Under the pieces are notes generated by a model. The model was not told the DNA's origin and did not search any database. It was given only the letters and a program-made list of their open reading frames with translations. The translations under genes and the position numbers were made by a program. A stretch of 56,256 nucleotides of DNA, from positions 1 to 56,256 of the forward strand of contig JADHOC010000027.1 in the NCBI GenBank assembly GCA_016779205.1, written 5' to 3'. This stretch comes from Planctomycetota bacterium. Its GTDB lineage: Bacteria; Planctomycetota; UBA1135; GCA-002686595. Of this stretch, positions 44,294 to 52,780 are shown piece after piece (the stretch's first letter is position 1; the number at the start of each line of letters is the position of its first letter).

Positions 44294-45361
44294 TCAGAGG
44301 GAGAGGTCGGCAGCCAGGAGACGCTGGAAGTGATGGGGTCCGGCCTCGTGTTCGGGGGAGAACCGGCCGCCGGGGTAGAGCCTGGACCGGACGCCCTTCT
44401 GCACCGAGTGCACGACGGCCTGGTCCTCGAGCTCGACCTGATCGAGCCCGCTCCCGACCCCCGTCTCCACGAGGGCGGGCCGCGCGACCCAGCGCAGATA
44501 CCGGACACGGCACCGGCCCGGCCCCGTGGGCTCCACCAGGTTGACGGAGATTCCCCACGTGTACACGTTGACCATGAGGTTGGGGTAGAGCCAGAGGTAC
44601 TCGGCCACGAGCCCGTCCTCCCGCCGGAGGCTGCGCTCCCCCTTCGAGCCGAACCCGAGCTGGTTCACCGTCCGCCCCTCGACCTCCACGCGGTACCGCC
44701 CGAAGTCGAGGCCCGCGTTGAGGCCGGGGTGCACGAAGGGGATGTGGAAGCCCTCGAGGTAGTTCTCGCAGTACACCGCCCAGCTCGCGTCGAGGTCGTA
44801 GGCGCGCGAGGCCTCGGGCGCGAAGGTGAAGGTCTCCCCCTCGAACTCGGTGAGCGCCGCGCGCAGCGGGGCGGACCAGCGCCCGAAGTCCATGTTCGGG
44901 GCGATGGAGAGGAACCGCAGGGGGCCCAGCTCCTGGAGCTCGACGCTGGCGAGGTCGTCCTCGGGCCGCGGGAAGTCCAGGGCGCCCTCGAACCCGGGGC
45001 AGGACTCCATCCTCCCGTCGAGCCCGAACCTGCGGCCGTGGTAGGCGCAGCGCAGCGCCCTGCCGTCCGAGGGACGCTCGGCCAGCAGCGCCCCGCGGTG
45101 GGTGCAGACGTTCGAGAGCACCCGCTCGGCCTCCCCATCGCGGATCCAGACCAGCGGCTCGTTCAGTCCCCCCTCGAGGAGCGTGAAGGGCTCCACCGCA
45201 TGGGCGGGCTCGGGGACGGGGAGCAGCTGCCAGGAGGGGGCGAAGACCCGCTCGAGGACGCGCGCGTGGGTCTCCGGATCGAAGTGCAGCGCAGGGTCAA
45301 TCGTCCCCGCCCGCCGCAGGTCCGGGTGTACCGGGTTCGTGTCCTCTGGGTCCAAGCTCAT
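44294..45361 (-). CDS. Rieske aromatic-ring-hydroxylating-type oxygenase, alpha subunit
   Basis: This is a 355-residue Rieske non-haem iron oxygenase. The 2Fe-2S ligands are C86-T-H88 and C105-A-Y-H108. The catalytic mononuclear iron site has His206 and His211 in ENYLEGFHIPFVH and probably Asp313 in ELEDQAVVH. The overall pattern is closer to choline monooxygenase / carnitine-type Rieske enzymes than to dioxygenases of aromatics. No ferredoxin reductase or beta subunit is next to it. It is preceded by an SDR gene (12-nt gap) and followed by the esterase gene. The substrate is unknown. Confidence 0.88.
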   Translation of the reverse strand: MSLDPEDTNPVHPDLRRAGTIDPALHFDPETHARVLERVFAPSWQLLPVPEPAHAVEPFTLLEGGLNEPLVWIRDGEAERVLSNVCTHRGALLAERPSDGRALRCAYHGRRFGLDGRMESCPGFEGALDFPRPEDDLASVELQELGPLRFLSIAPNMDFGRWSAPLRAALTEFEGETFTFAPEASRAYDLDASWAVYCENYLEGFHIPFVHPGLNAGLDFGRYRVEVEGRTVNQLGFGSKGERSLRREDGLVAEYLWLYPNLMVNVYTWGISVNLVEPTGPGRCRVRYLRWVARPALVETGVGSGLDQVELEDQAVVHSVQKGVRSRLYPGGRFSPEHEAGPHHFQRLLAADLSL

Positions 45362-45373
45362 GGTTCGCTCCGA

Positions 45374-46069
45374 TCAGGCAGGCACGGAGACCGACGCGCC
45401 GTTGTCCGCCGCGCCGAGGTCGAGGAAGAAGGGGGCCGCCCGCCGCGACCAGGCCTCGGGGGACTCGCAGTCCCCCGCCGCCTCGCCGCGGACCTGCCGG
45501 AGCATGCCCGTGTCGATCACGCCCGGCCCCACGGCGACCGCCGCCATTCCGTCGGGGAGTTCCTGGGCGAGGGCGCTGATCATCCCCTCGACCGCAAACT
45601 TGCTGGCGCAGTAGGGCGCCACCTCAGGGGAGGCGAAGCGCCCCCAGCCCGACGAGAGGCCGGCCAGCACGCCGCGGCCACGGGCGATCATCGGCGGCGC
45701 GAAGGCCCGGACCACGTTGGCGATTCCCGAGACGTTGACGGCGAGCACCTCGTCGAACTCCTCCGCCGAGACCTCCCAGAGGGGTGCGGGGTCGTTGATC
45801 TTCCCCGCGTTGGCGATCACGAGGTCCGGCGTCAGCCCCCGGGCGCACGCCTCCCCTGCCCAGGCCGCCACCTGGACCCCGGACCGGACGTCCACGGGCC
45901 GCGCGAAGACCCGCTCACCGCCGAGCTGCTCCAGCTCCGCGAGGGCCTCCTCGGACCGGCCGCAGGCCACCAGTCGGTGCCCGGCCTCCAGCAGGCGCTC
46001 TGCCAGGGCGCGGCCCAGCCCCCGCGTGGCGCCGGTCAGCGCGATGATCCGTTCCGTGGCGTGCTCCAT
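45374..46069 (-). CDS. Short-chain dehydrogenase/reductase
   Basis: This 231-residue classical SDR has the Rossmann motif TGATRGLG (residues 12-19), NAGKI for the NAG segment, and Tyr-x3-Lys in YCASK. SGWGRF occupies the usual Ser region. The C-terminus is short for the family. It is the promoter-proximal gene of the SDR-Rieske-esterase operon, so it may reduce or oxidise the same substrate as the Rieske enzyme. GAATAC lies 5 nt before the ATG, which might be a weak -10. Confidence 0.88.
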   Translation of the reverse strand: MEHATERIIALTGATRGLGRALAERLLEAGHRLVACGRSEEALAELEQLGGERVFARPVDVRSGVQVAAWAGEACARGLTPDLVIANAGKINDPAPLWEVSAEEFDEVLAVNVSGIANVVRAFAPPMIARGRGVLAGLSSGWGRFASPEVAPYCASKFAVEGMISALAQELPDGMAAVAVGPGVIDTGMLRQVRGEAAGDCESPEAWSRRAAPFFLDLGAADNGASVSVPA

Positions 46070-46244
46070 CGGCAGTATTCGACCACGCCGGTGAGGACCC
46101 CGCCGCCCCTGTCAGTACGAAAGGCGCCGGGGGTCACGAGGAACGGGAGCCAGTCGAACACTCCGCCGCAGGATCGCTATCCTCGCCTCGAATCCGCGCA
46201 GCCCTCAAGCCGCGTCTCTCCGACCTCCACCGCCCCGGCAAGCC

Positions 46245-47039
46245 GTGCTCGAGTCCCTCTTCACGCTCTTCATGCTCATCGTCCTCCAGGCCGTCCTGGG
46301 GTTCGACAACCTGCTCTACATCTCCCTGGAGTCCAAGCGGGCGCCGGAGGCGGAGCGCAAGCGGGTCCGCCAGCTCGGCATCGGGATCGCGATCGGCCTG
46401 CGGATCGTGCTGCTCTTTGCCCTGCTCCGCGTCATCGATGCGGCCCAGAGCGTCTTCTGGGAGCCCCACTGGGACGGCGTCTTCATCGCCCACTTCAACG
46501 CCCACAGCCTGATCGTGCTCTTCGGCGGCGCCTTCATCCTCTACACCGCGACCAAGGAGATCCTGCACATGATCGCCATGGAGGACGTGGACTCCGGCGA
46601 GGGGAAGGGGTCAGCCTCGACGACACGGGTGGTGGCGCTGATCGTGCTGATGAACCTGGTGTTCTCCTTCGACTCGATCCTCAGCGCCATCGCCCTCGCG
46701 GGACCGGACGGCGAGGTCATCATGTCCATCGCGATCGTCGTCAGCGGCGTCCTCATGATCGTCCTCGCGGAGCGCGTCTCGACCTTCCTCGCGCGCAACC
46801 GCATGTACGAGGTGCTGGGACTGTTCATCCTCTTCATCGTCGGCGTGATGCTCGTCACCGAGGGCGGCCACCTGGCCCACATCGAGCTCTTCGGGAGCGA
46901 GGTGATGCCGATGACCAAGACGACCTTCTACTTCGTCATTGCGGTGCTGGTGCTCACGGACGTGGTCCAGACGCGCTACCAGAAGCGCCTCCAGCGCGCG
47001 CTCGAGGCCCAGAAGGGGCGCTCGGCCGACGGGGTCTGA
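46245..47039 (+). CDS. TerC-family integral membrane protein
   Basis: This 264-residue protein has seven to nine hydrophobic helices. TerC signature Asp residues lie in helices, in VLGFDNLLYISLES and VFSFDSILSAIALA. The cytoplasmic KRAPEAERKRVRQLG and C-terminal RYQKRLQRALEAQ segments are basic. TerC/Alx proteins act in manganese homeostasis and tellurite resistance; a role in cation efflux that protects secretion is known for some. The specific metal is unknown. The start is GTG 46245, preceded by a TATCCT about 70 nt upstream. No other tellurite gene is nearby. Confidence 0.9.
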   Translation: MLESLFTLFMLIVLQAVLGFDNLLYISLESKRAPEAERKRVRQLGIGIAIGLRIVLLFALLRVIDAAQSVFWEPHWDGVFIAHFNAHSLIVLFGGAFILYTATKEILHMIAMEDVDSGEGKGSASTTRVVALIVLMNLVFSFDSILSAIALAGPDGEVIMSIAIVVSGVLMIVLAERVSTFLARNRMYEVLGLFILFIVGVMLVTEGGHLAHIELFGSEVMPMTKTTFYFVIAVLVLTDVVQTRYQKRLQRALEAQKGRSADGV

Positions 47040-47130
47040 ACGGGGGCCCTGCGCCCTGGTCGAGCACCTCGGGTGGGGTCCCGCTCGCCGAGTTCCCCAC
47101 GCCGGGTCTCCCACGCCGGGCCTCTCAGGC

Positions 47131-47169
47131 CTGCGCCTCAGGACTGCGCCTCAGGACTGCGCCTCAGGA
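47131..47169. repeat. 13-bp tandem repeat, three copies
   Basis: CTGCGCCTCAGGA is repeated three times without gaps, and a partial fourth copy (CTGG) follows. The third copy contains the stop codon of the minus-strand methyltransferase gene. Two CCACGCCGGGYCTC copies precede the array. Confidence 0.85.
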
Positions 47170-47862
47170 CTGGCCGGGCGTGTGGGCGTTGGAGTGCGGC
47201 GCCCACTCCCGGAGCTTGCCCCGGTAGACCCGGAGGTGCTCGTGGTAGACCCCGTCACGGAGCTCATAGCCGCCGTCCACGTCCTCGATCTCCTTAAGGA
47301 ACTCCTGGTCCTCGAAGTAGTAGTCGCGGAACGGCCCCGAGGTCGTCCCCACGACCTCCACGTCGAAGCCGTTGCGGTCCATGCGCCGCTCGGTCTCACC
47401 GAAGTCCGCCATGGACGACTGGATGAAGATGATCTCGCCCCGAGGGCGCAGCCGCTTGTGGGCGTCCAGGATCAGGGAGTCGAGGAAGTACCGGCGGTTC
47501 TGCTTCCCGCTCTGGCAGAAGGGCGGATTGGACACCACGGTGTCGAAGCGCCCCTCGGTCGAGAGCCAGTCGGCCACCCGGAACCGGATGTCCGCCTCGG
47601 TGCCGCAGTTCCGCTCGAAGTTCTCCCGCGTCGTCTCCAGCAGCTGCTCCGTGATCTCGGTGGCGACGATGGACCGCGCCCCCTGCCAGTGGATCAGGAT
47701 CGTGTGATTGGCCACGCCAGCGCCCAGCTCGAGCACATCCCGACCGCGCACGAGGTCGTTCTCGGCGAGCATCCGGGCGAGCCAGTGGCCGTGGGGCGTC
47801 GGACTCCAGTCATCGGACCCGGCGCTGAGGTCCATCTGCAGCAAGCTGTCGGCTGATTCCAT
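47164..47862 (-). CDS. Class I SAM-dependent methyltransferase (N6-adenine-type NPPF motif)
   Basis: This is a 232-residue methyltransferase. The SAM motif I is VLELGAGVANHT and the acidic loop is TEITEQLLE. The target-site motif reads SNPPF, which is typical of RsmC, TrmN6 and other enzymes that modify amino groups of adenine or guanine, and of some glutamine methyltransferases. The N-terminus HGHWLARMLAEN has a His-Trp segment seen in RsmC-type small-subunit enzymes. The exact target is unknown. The 3' end runs into a 13-bp tandem repeat that supplies the stop codon. Confidence 0.82.
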   Translation of the reverse strand: MESADSLLQMDLSAGSDDWSPTPHGHWLARMLAENDLVRGRDVLELGAGVANHTILIHWQGARSIVATEITEQLLETTRENFERNCGTEADIRFRVADWLSTEGRFDTVVSNPPFCQSGKQNRRYFLDSLILDAHKRLRPRGEIIFIQSSMADFGETERRMDRNGFDVEVVGTTSGPFRDYYFEDQEFLKEIEDVDGGYELRDGVYHEHLRVYRGKLREWAPHSNAHTPGQS

Positions 47863-47868
47863 CTGCTT

Positions 47869-47893
47869 CTCCGGGGCGCCTCTGCGCCCGGAG
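47869..47893 (-). promoter_or_regulatory. Hairpin in the methyltransferase leader
   Basis: A 10-bp stem (CTCCGGGCGC on the mRNA with one bulged C opposite, loop AGAG) lies 7 nt before the ATG and just after the expected transcription start. It could hinder or protect translation initiation. Confidence 0.4.
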
Positions 47894-47898
47894 TGACG

Positions 47899-47904
47899 AT
47901 CATA
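47899..47904 (-). promoter_or_regulatory. Candidate -10 hexamer of the methyltransferase gene
   Basis: TATGAT on the minus strand (5 of 6 consensus) would start transcription about 30 nt before the ATG, right at the 5' edge of the hairpin at 47869-47893. Confidence 0.4.
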
Positions 47905-47942
47905 ACAGGTGGGCCCGGCGAGCCGGGCGGCGCGCTGGCGCT

Positions 47943-48371
47943 TCAGCTGTCGAGGATCGAATTCGCCGCCGACTCGGCGAGGAAGAAGCGGCCCACGGCC
48001 ACGTCGAGGAGGTCTCCCTCGTCCGGAGCGAAGGCGAAGCTGCCCTCCATCGTGCCCCAGTCCGTGGGGAGCTCCGCCATGCTCTGGTACTCGAAGTGAT
48101 CCCCTGGCTCCAGTCGGGGTTGCTCGCCCACGACGCCAGGGCCACGGACCTCGCGCCGCTCGCCGTTGGCATCGGTGATCACCCAGTGTCGGGTGCGCAG
48201 GGTGAGCGGTCGGTCCCCGACGTTGGTGATCGTGATCTGGTAGGCGTAGATCCAGCCGCGCTCCCCCGGGTCGGTCCGCTGCTCGAGGAGCTGCGCCTTG
48301 GCCGCCACCTCGATGCCGTGGGTCGTGGTCACGCTGTTCGGGCCGTCCGTGCCGCCTGATGAAGGAGTCAT
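47943..48371 (-). CDS. apaG: ApaG-family protein
   Basis: This 142-residue ApaG/CO2+-MG2+ efflux-associated-like protein has the family core: YAYQITITNVGDRPLTLRTRHWVITDA, GPGVVGEQPRLEPGDHFEY and MEGSFAF. These form an immunoglobulin-like beta domain known as a stand-alone protein and as part of FBXO3. The biochemical role is unclear. The ATG at 48371 gives a start close to the family N-terminus. TACACT at 48416-48411 upstream may be the -10. It is divergent from the DUF885 gene. Confidence 0.9.
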   Translation of the reverse strand: MTPSSGGTDGPNSVTTTHGIEVAAKAQLLEQRTDPGERGWIYAYQITITNVGDRPLTLRTRHWVITDANGERREVRGPGVVGEQPRLEPGDHFEYQSMAELPTDWGTMEGSFAFAPDEGDLLDVAVGRFFLAESAANSILDS

Positions 48372-48453
48372 GATCGCTTGGGTCCCCGCCGGGAGGGCGG
48401 GCGGCCGGAAGTGTAAGCCCAAGCGGTTAGGCTTTGCATCGCGGTCCCTGACC

Positions 48454-50304
48454 ATGGTCCATCCTGCACACACCTTGAACTCGACCGACGCCCGCCGGGG
48501 CCTGCGAGTCATCCTGGCTGGCGCCCTCGCTCTTGCGAGCTGCGGTTCGGTGACGCTGTTCTCCGAGGACCCGAGCGCCCCCAAGGACCGCGCATCCCGG
48601 TTCGACCGCTTCGTGTCCGAGCTCGACCTCGCGCTCACGGACACGTCCTCCCTGGTCGAGCAGGTCCGCCGCGGGACCGACCGCGCCCCCACGATCTGGG
48701 ACGCCGAGCGGCGGGATACGGTCCGCCGGGCGGTGATCGAGAGCGCGAGGCGGCGGCTCGACCGGGAGTTCGCCCCCGGGCGGCTGGATGAGTCGCGGGC
48801 GACCACCTCCAGGATCCTGATCGATGACCTGGATCGGCTCGCGGCCGCTCGTGATGGGGAGCACCTGCACCGTCCGAGCCCCTGGAGCGGGCTGCTGGTG
48901 GAGGCACCTTCCGTCCTCCTGAGGGAGCACCGCAGATCCAACGCCGCGGACCTGGCGGTGTGGGCCGCCGCCCTCCGGGCGCTCGCGGTGGAGGCGGACT
49001 TCGCGATGTATCGCCCGTCGGACTTCCCGAGCGCCCGGGACGTCACCGTCGCGGCCGACCTCGGCGCCTTCCTCGGCCAGATCGCCCAGGCCACCGGTTC
49101 TGGCGGTGCTCCGGACCCACTCCTCGGCCCTCTCGGCGCCGCCGCCGGGGACCTGAACGGGTTCCGCGCCTCGACCCTCACCCCGTTGGCGAGCCCCTCG
49201 GAGCTCGGCCTGGAGCTGAATCGAAGGTACCTCGCGGCCGCCTCCGACGCCGCCATCGTCGAGGTCTTCGGCGCGTCCTCCTGGGAGCCCCTCCAGGGCA
49301 GGGCCAGGGACGCCTGGCTGGAACCGCTCCAGCTCACCGCCGGCATCGAGGTCTCCACCGAGCGCCTGTCGGACATCGCGCGCGCCCAGCTGGAACGGCT
49401 GACGCTGGAGCTCGCGCGCGCCGCCGGGCTGATCGACGAGGAGGAGAGCTCCCTCTCCGCCGCGAGGCTCGCCCTGAGGACCCTGCGCTCGGGTGAGCGG
49501 CCGTTCCCCGGGAGCGAGCGCCCTCCCCGCAGCCCTGAGCTCCTCTGGTCCGAGGCCAGGAAGCGCCTCGCTGAGCTGGTCCTCGGGGCGGCTGAGATCG
49601 AGGTGGCCGCGGCGAGCGCGACGTCCTTCGAGCGCCCCTTCGGACGCTGGAGCCCCTTCGTCCCGGGCAACCTCGCCCCCCAAGGCGACCCGCGCGCGCG
49701 CCCCCCCCTCTACCTCGCGGCCCCCGCCGACGCGGACTTCATGCCCCCCTGGCTACGGGAGGCCGAGTCGTGGAGGAACGGGATCCCCGGCCGGGCGGTC
49801 GTGGATGCGTACCGCCGCGCCGCCACGGCGGTCCCGCCCATCGTGCGCTGGAGGACCCGGGAGGCCTTCGAGGAGGGCTGGGGTCTCTATGCGGTCGAAG
49901 CCGCCGCCCACAGCGGCCTCCTCGTGGAGGTCGACGGGGGCTTCGGGCGCATCGCCCAGGAGCTGTGCGCCTTCGCGGCGATGCTCGCCGACCTCGGCAT
50001 CTACGGGGACGGATGGTCCCGGGAACAGGCGATGGCCTTCCTGCTCGAGGCCACCCCGCTCCCCGAGGCCGCCGCCGAGCACCTCGTGACCCGCTGCTTC
50101 TCCCACCCCGGGCGCGCCGCGCTCCCGGCCATCGGGCTGCTGCGCTTCCGCTCCCTGCGGCGGGGCGTGGAGGCCGCGCTCGGTGGGCGCTTCGACCTCG
50201 CCGCCTTCCACGCGGCGCTGCTCGAGGGCGGACCGGTCCCCATGGGGGAGATCGACCTTCGGATCCAGAGCTGGCTCAGGCGCGGCGCCCCGGGCTCCCT
50301 GTGA
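48454..50304 (+). CDS. DUF885-family lipoprotein with a lost metal-binding motif
   Basis: This 616-residue lipoprotein (LASC, about residue 30) has a helical DUF885 architecture. The C-terminal family segments are clear: EGWGLYAVEAAAHSG, LADLGIYGDGWSREQA, HPGRAALPAIG and GRFDLAAFHAALLEGG. In family members the metalloprotease-like HExxPGHHLQ motif precedes EGW. Here the aligned segment reads RNGIPGRAVV, so the His, Glu and His-His ligands are gone (near residues 441-450). I infer a catalytically dead homologue with a binding or regulatory role. TAGGCT at 48428-48433 may be its -10. Confidence 0.78.
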   Translation: MVHPAHTLNSTDARRGLRVILAGALALASCGSVTLFSEDPSAPKDRASRFDRFVSELDLALTDTSSLVEQVRRGTDRAPTIWDAERRDTVRRAVIESARRRLDREFAPGRLDESRATTSRILIDDLDRLAAARDGEHLHRPSPWSGLLVEAPSVLLREHRRSNAADLAVWAAALRALAVEADFAMYRPSDFPSARDVTVAADLGAFLGQIAQATGSGGAPDPLLGPLGAAAGDLNGFRASTLTPLASPSELGLELNRRYLAAASDAAIVEVFGASSWEPLQGRARDAWLEPLQLTAGIEVSTERLSDIARAQLERLTLELARAAGLIDEEESSLSAARLALRTLRSGERPFPGSERPPRSPELLWSEARKRLAELVLGAAEIEVAAASATSFERPFGRWSPFVPGNLAPQGDPRARPPLYLAAPADADFMPPWLREAESWRNGIPGRAVVDAYRRAATAVPPIVRWRTREAFEEGWGLYAVEAAAHSGLLVEVDGGFGRIAQELCAFAAMLADLGIYGDGWSREQAMAFLLEATPLPEAAAEHLVTRCFSHPGRAALPAIGLLRFRSLRRGVEAALGGRFDLAAFHAALLEGGPVPMGEIDLRIQSWLRRGAPGSL

Positions 50305-50323
50305 GCTCGGGCGCCTCACGCCC

Positions 50324-51991
50324 TCACTGGCTCGCCAGGTACGCCGCCGCCAGCTGAGCCCCGAGGGCGACGATCCCCTCGGTGGAGATCACCAGCTGCT
50401 TCTCCTGGGGCGGCAGGTCCTCCACCAGGAGGTGGGTCGTGTACCTGTCCGCCTCGGCCATCGCCGCCACCGCGGCGGTCACGTCGATCCCGTTGACGTC
50501 CTCGTGGTCGGTCGGCGGCTGCTGGCTGACGAACCAGGCCAGCTTCTTGTCCTTGAGGTCCGCCCGGCTCGCCTCGATCAGCTCCCCGATGCGCGCGGCG
50601 GCGCCCCTGCGGAAGGGGCCAAAGGACATGTCGTTCTCGCCCACGTGATAGAAGATCCCCTCGAGCTCCACCCGGTAGCCCTTGGAGCGGAGCTCCTTCA
50701 CGGACGCCGCCACAAACTCGATGAAGCGCGGGTACAGGTTGCGGCTCACCGCGACGCTGCCGTCGGGCGTCCAGTCAATGATCTGGCTGCCGCTGTGGGT
50801 GAACTTGGCGATGGCCACGTCCTTCACCTTCCCATCCACCAGGGCCGCGCCGAAGCTGAGCTCCGGCCCGAAGGTGTCGTAGGGACCGCAAGGGCCCAGG
50901 GGTTCCCAGCCGTCGGAGACCTTGAAGTCGCCGCCGACGCTGTAGCGGAAGGCGACCTCCCTTCGATCCTTGAGCAGCGCCTTGCCGCCCTTGACCGAGG
51001 CGAGCTCCTGCACGAAGGCTCGCTCCCCCTCCATGTTGCGGTGCCCGGCGAGGACGAACAGCTTGACGGTCCGGCCGCGGCGATAGGGCAGCTTGTCGAG
51101 CCCGCGGTCCTCGCCCTTGAGGGCGCCGATGTTCCGGAGGTAGGCGCGGGCATAGTTCACCCCGTGCTCCAGCTGCCCCAGGGTGCCGTAGTGGTAATGC
51201 AGCCCGACGCCGCCGCCGATCTCCACGCCCACGTGCGAGGTCGGGACGTACTCCGAGAGCGGGTCCGCGTCCGTCACCGCACGCTGGCCGACGCTGATGG
51301 CGTGCATGCGGGGCCGCAGGTCCATGCCCCAGATGGTCTTGGTGCACAGCTCCCCCACGTAGAAGCGCAGCTCGGGGGCGTCGAGGTCCTTGCGCCAGCG
51401 GGCCACGAAGTTGGCGAGGTTCTCGCCGTAGTTCCGCTGGTAGTCCTCGTTGAACATGTCGTTCTCGCCCTGGTGCCACATGACGCCCTCCAGGCGGTAG
51501 GGCACCTTCTTGCGGTCGAGGTCCGCGAGGGCGGAGCGGACAAGCTCCATGGTCAGCGGGTACATCTCGAAGCCGCTGGGCTCGTCGGGGTTCCAGTCTC
51601 CGCCCAGGTGCGTCCCGCCGGCGGCGCACTTGATGATGGCGATGGGCGCGTCGATGGCGCCGGTCACCTCACGGGCGAAGCTCAGCTCCGGTCCGACCAC
51701 TCCGTTGACGGGCTCCAGCTCCACCCACCCGTCCGAGCGCATCTTCTGCTCGCGGCCGATGCAGTACTGGAAGCGGACCTTCTCCTGGGGTTCGCCGAGG
51801 CCAGCGAAGGGCGGGAACCGCTCGATGTCCCTCACCTTGGAGTCCGAGCCGACCATGTTGGACTGGCCGGCGAAGATGAAGACCCGGACCGGCTCGCGCG
51901 CGGCATCCCCCGGCGTGGGGTCGGCGGCCCCCTGGGCCGGGAGGACGAGGACAGGGGCGAGGACCGCAGCGACGAGGAGGCGGAGGATCAT
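50324..51991 (-). CDS. Tandem DUF303/SGNH esterase with an inactivated second domain
   Basis: This 555-residue secreted protein (signal ending near LPAQG) contains two sialate O-acetylesterase-like domains. Domain 1 (about 35-310) keeps the nucleophile in FIFAGQSNMVG, the MWHQGENDMF block and a C-terminal His in LHYHYG. Domain 2 (about 310-555) starts FVLAGHRNMEGE, so the catalytic Ser is Arg, while its FYHVGENDMS block is kept. It is therefore one active and one degenerate copy. It probably deacetylates extracellular glycans, with the second domain helping substrate binding. It is convergent with the DUF885 gene. Confidence 0.85.
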   Translation of the reverse strand: MILRLLVAAVLAPVLVLPAQGAADPTPGDAAREPVRVFIFAGQSNMVGSDSKVRDIERFPPFAGLGEPQEKVRFQYCIGREQKMRSDGWVELEPVNGVVGPELSFAREVTGAIDAPIAIIKCAAGGTHLGGDWNPDEPSGFEMYPLTMELVRSALADLDRKKVPYRLEGVMWHQGENDMFNEDYQRNYGENLANFVARWRKDLDAPELRFYVGELCTKTIWGMDLRPRMHAISVGQRAVTDADPLSEYVPTSHVGVEIGGGVGLHYHYGTLGQLEHGVNYARAYLRNIGALKGEDRGLDKLPYRRGRTVKLFVLAGHRNMEGERAFVQELASVKGGKALLKDRREVAFRYSVGGDFKVSDGWEPLGPCGPYDTFGPELSFGAALVDGKVKDVAIAKFTHSGSQIIDWTPDGSVAVSRNLYPRFIEFVAASVKELRSKGYRVELEGIFYHVGENDMSFGPFRRGAAARIGELIEASRADLKDKKLAWFVSQQPPTDHEDVNGIDVTAAVAAMAEADRYTTHLLVEDLPPQEKQLVISTEGIVALGAQLAAAYLASQ

Positions 51992-52038
51992 GGGGAGGTC
52001 CAGGGTCGGCCGGGCGAGGCCCGTTGGAGCGCCGCGGG

Positions 52039-52662
52039 TCAGTCGCGGAGCGATGGATCGAAGAGGTCGCGGGGGATCCCGCCCTCGGCGAGGCGCTTGC
52101 GGAGCCGCTGCCAGCGGCGAGCCACCGCGCCCTCGGTGGAGTCGAGGCGCTGGGCCGCGACCTTGTAGCTGAGCCCCTCGAGCCCGCAGTAGCTCACCAG
52201 CTTGCGGTCCGGCTCGGGGAGCGAGCTCACCGACTCGAGGAAGCGCGCGAGGGTGTCGTCCCGCTCGATGCGCGCGCTGATCGCGGTGGCCGGGTCCATG
52301 ACCTGCTCGAAGACCGCGCGCTTGGTCTCGCTGCCGAGGTTCACCTGGCGGCGACGGCGGCCGTCACGGAGCAGCTCGAGCAGCACGATCTTCGCGACCC
52401 GGAAGACCCACTTGCGGAAGGGCGTGGTCTCGGCGTCGATGCGCTCGATGGAATCCCAGGCCCGGAGCCAGACCTCCTGCACCACGTCCTGGGCGTCGAT
52501 CTCGGAGCGGCGATCCCGCGCGAGCCGCAGGGTGGCCCAGGCGTAGATCGACGGCGCCACGTGCTCGTACAGGACGCCGAACTCCGTGACCCCGCCCTCC
52601 TGGGCGCGCCGCAGCCACGTCTGTGTCTCGCCCTCGGGCGGCTCTGCTTCAGGATCGGACAA
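52039..52662 (-). CDS. ECF sigma-70 factor
   Basis: This is a 207-residue ECF sigma factor. Region 2 has the -10-binding DAQDVVQEVWLRAW segment, and region 4 has a helix-turn-helix LSYKVAAQRLDSTEGAVARRWQRLRKRL for -35 recognition. No anti-sigma gene is adjacent; instead the Ser/Thr kinase is divergent. I chose TTG 52662 over the ATG at 52710 because TATCAT at 52677-52672 lies 9 nt before it and homologues begin near TWLRRAQ. This looks like the planctomycete ECF groups linked with Ser/Thr kinases, where phosphorylation may control the sigma factor. Confidence 0.88.
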   Translation of the reverse strand: MSDPEAEPPEGETQTWLRRAQEGGVTEFGVLYEHVAPSIYAWATLRLARDRRSEIDAQDVVQEVWLRAWDSIERIDAETTPFRKWVFRVAKIVLLELLRDGRRRRQVNLGSETKRAVFEQVMDPATAISARIERDDTLARFLESVSSLPEPDRKLVSYCGLEGLSYKVAAQRLDSTEGAVARRWQRLRKRLAEGGIPRDLFDPSLRD

Positions 52663-52671
52663 GCTGCCTTG

Positions 52672-52677
52672 ATGATA
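52672..52677 (-). promoter_or_regulatory. Candidate -10 hexamer of the ECF sigma gene
   Basis: TATCAT on the minus strand lies 9 nt before the TTG at 52662, giving a leader of about 2-4 nt. It supports the TTG start over the upstream ATG at 52710. Confidence 0.4.
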
Positions 52678-52780
52678 CCCCGCTGCGCCAGGACTACGGG
52701 GAAGACCCATGCCGGCCCCGAGGTCGGGGTGCTTCGAGAATCGGGGGGCACTGCTACGCTGGGATTCGAGCCTGCTGCCC

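Noticed and set aside
47098..47169. Possible CRISPR array
   Set aside because: The repeats are 13-14 bp, directly adjacent with no spacers, and there are no cas genes.
52663..52710. ECF sigma start at ATG 52710
   Set aside because: The added 16 residues are not like ECF N-termini and would place the start upstream of the best -10 hexamer; it remains possible.
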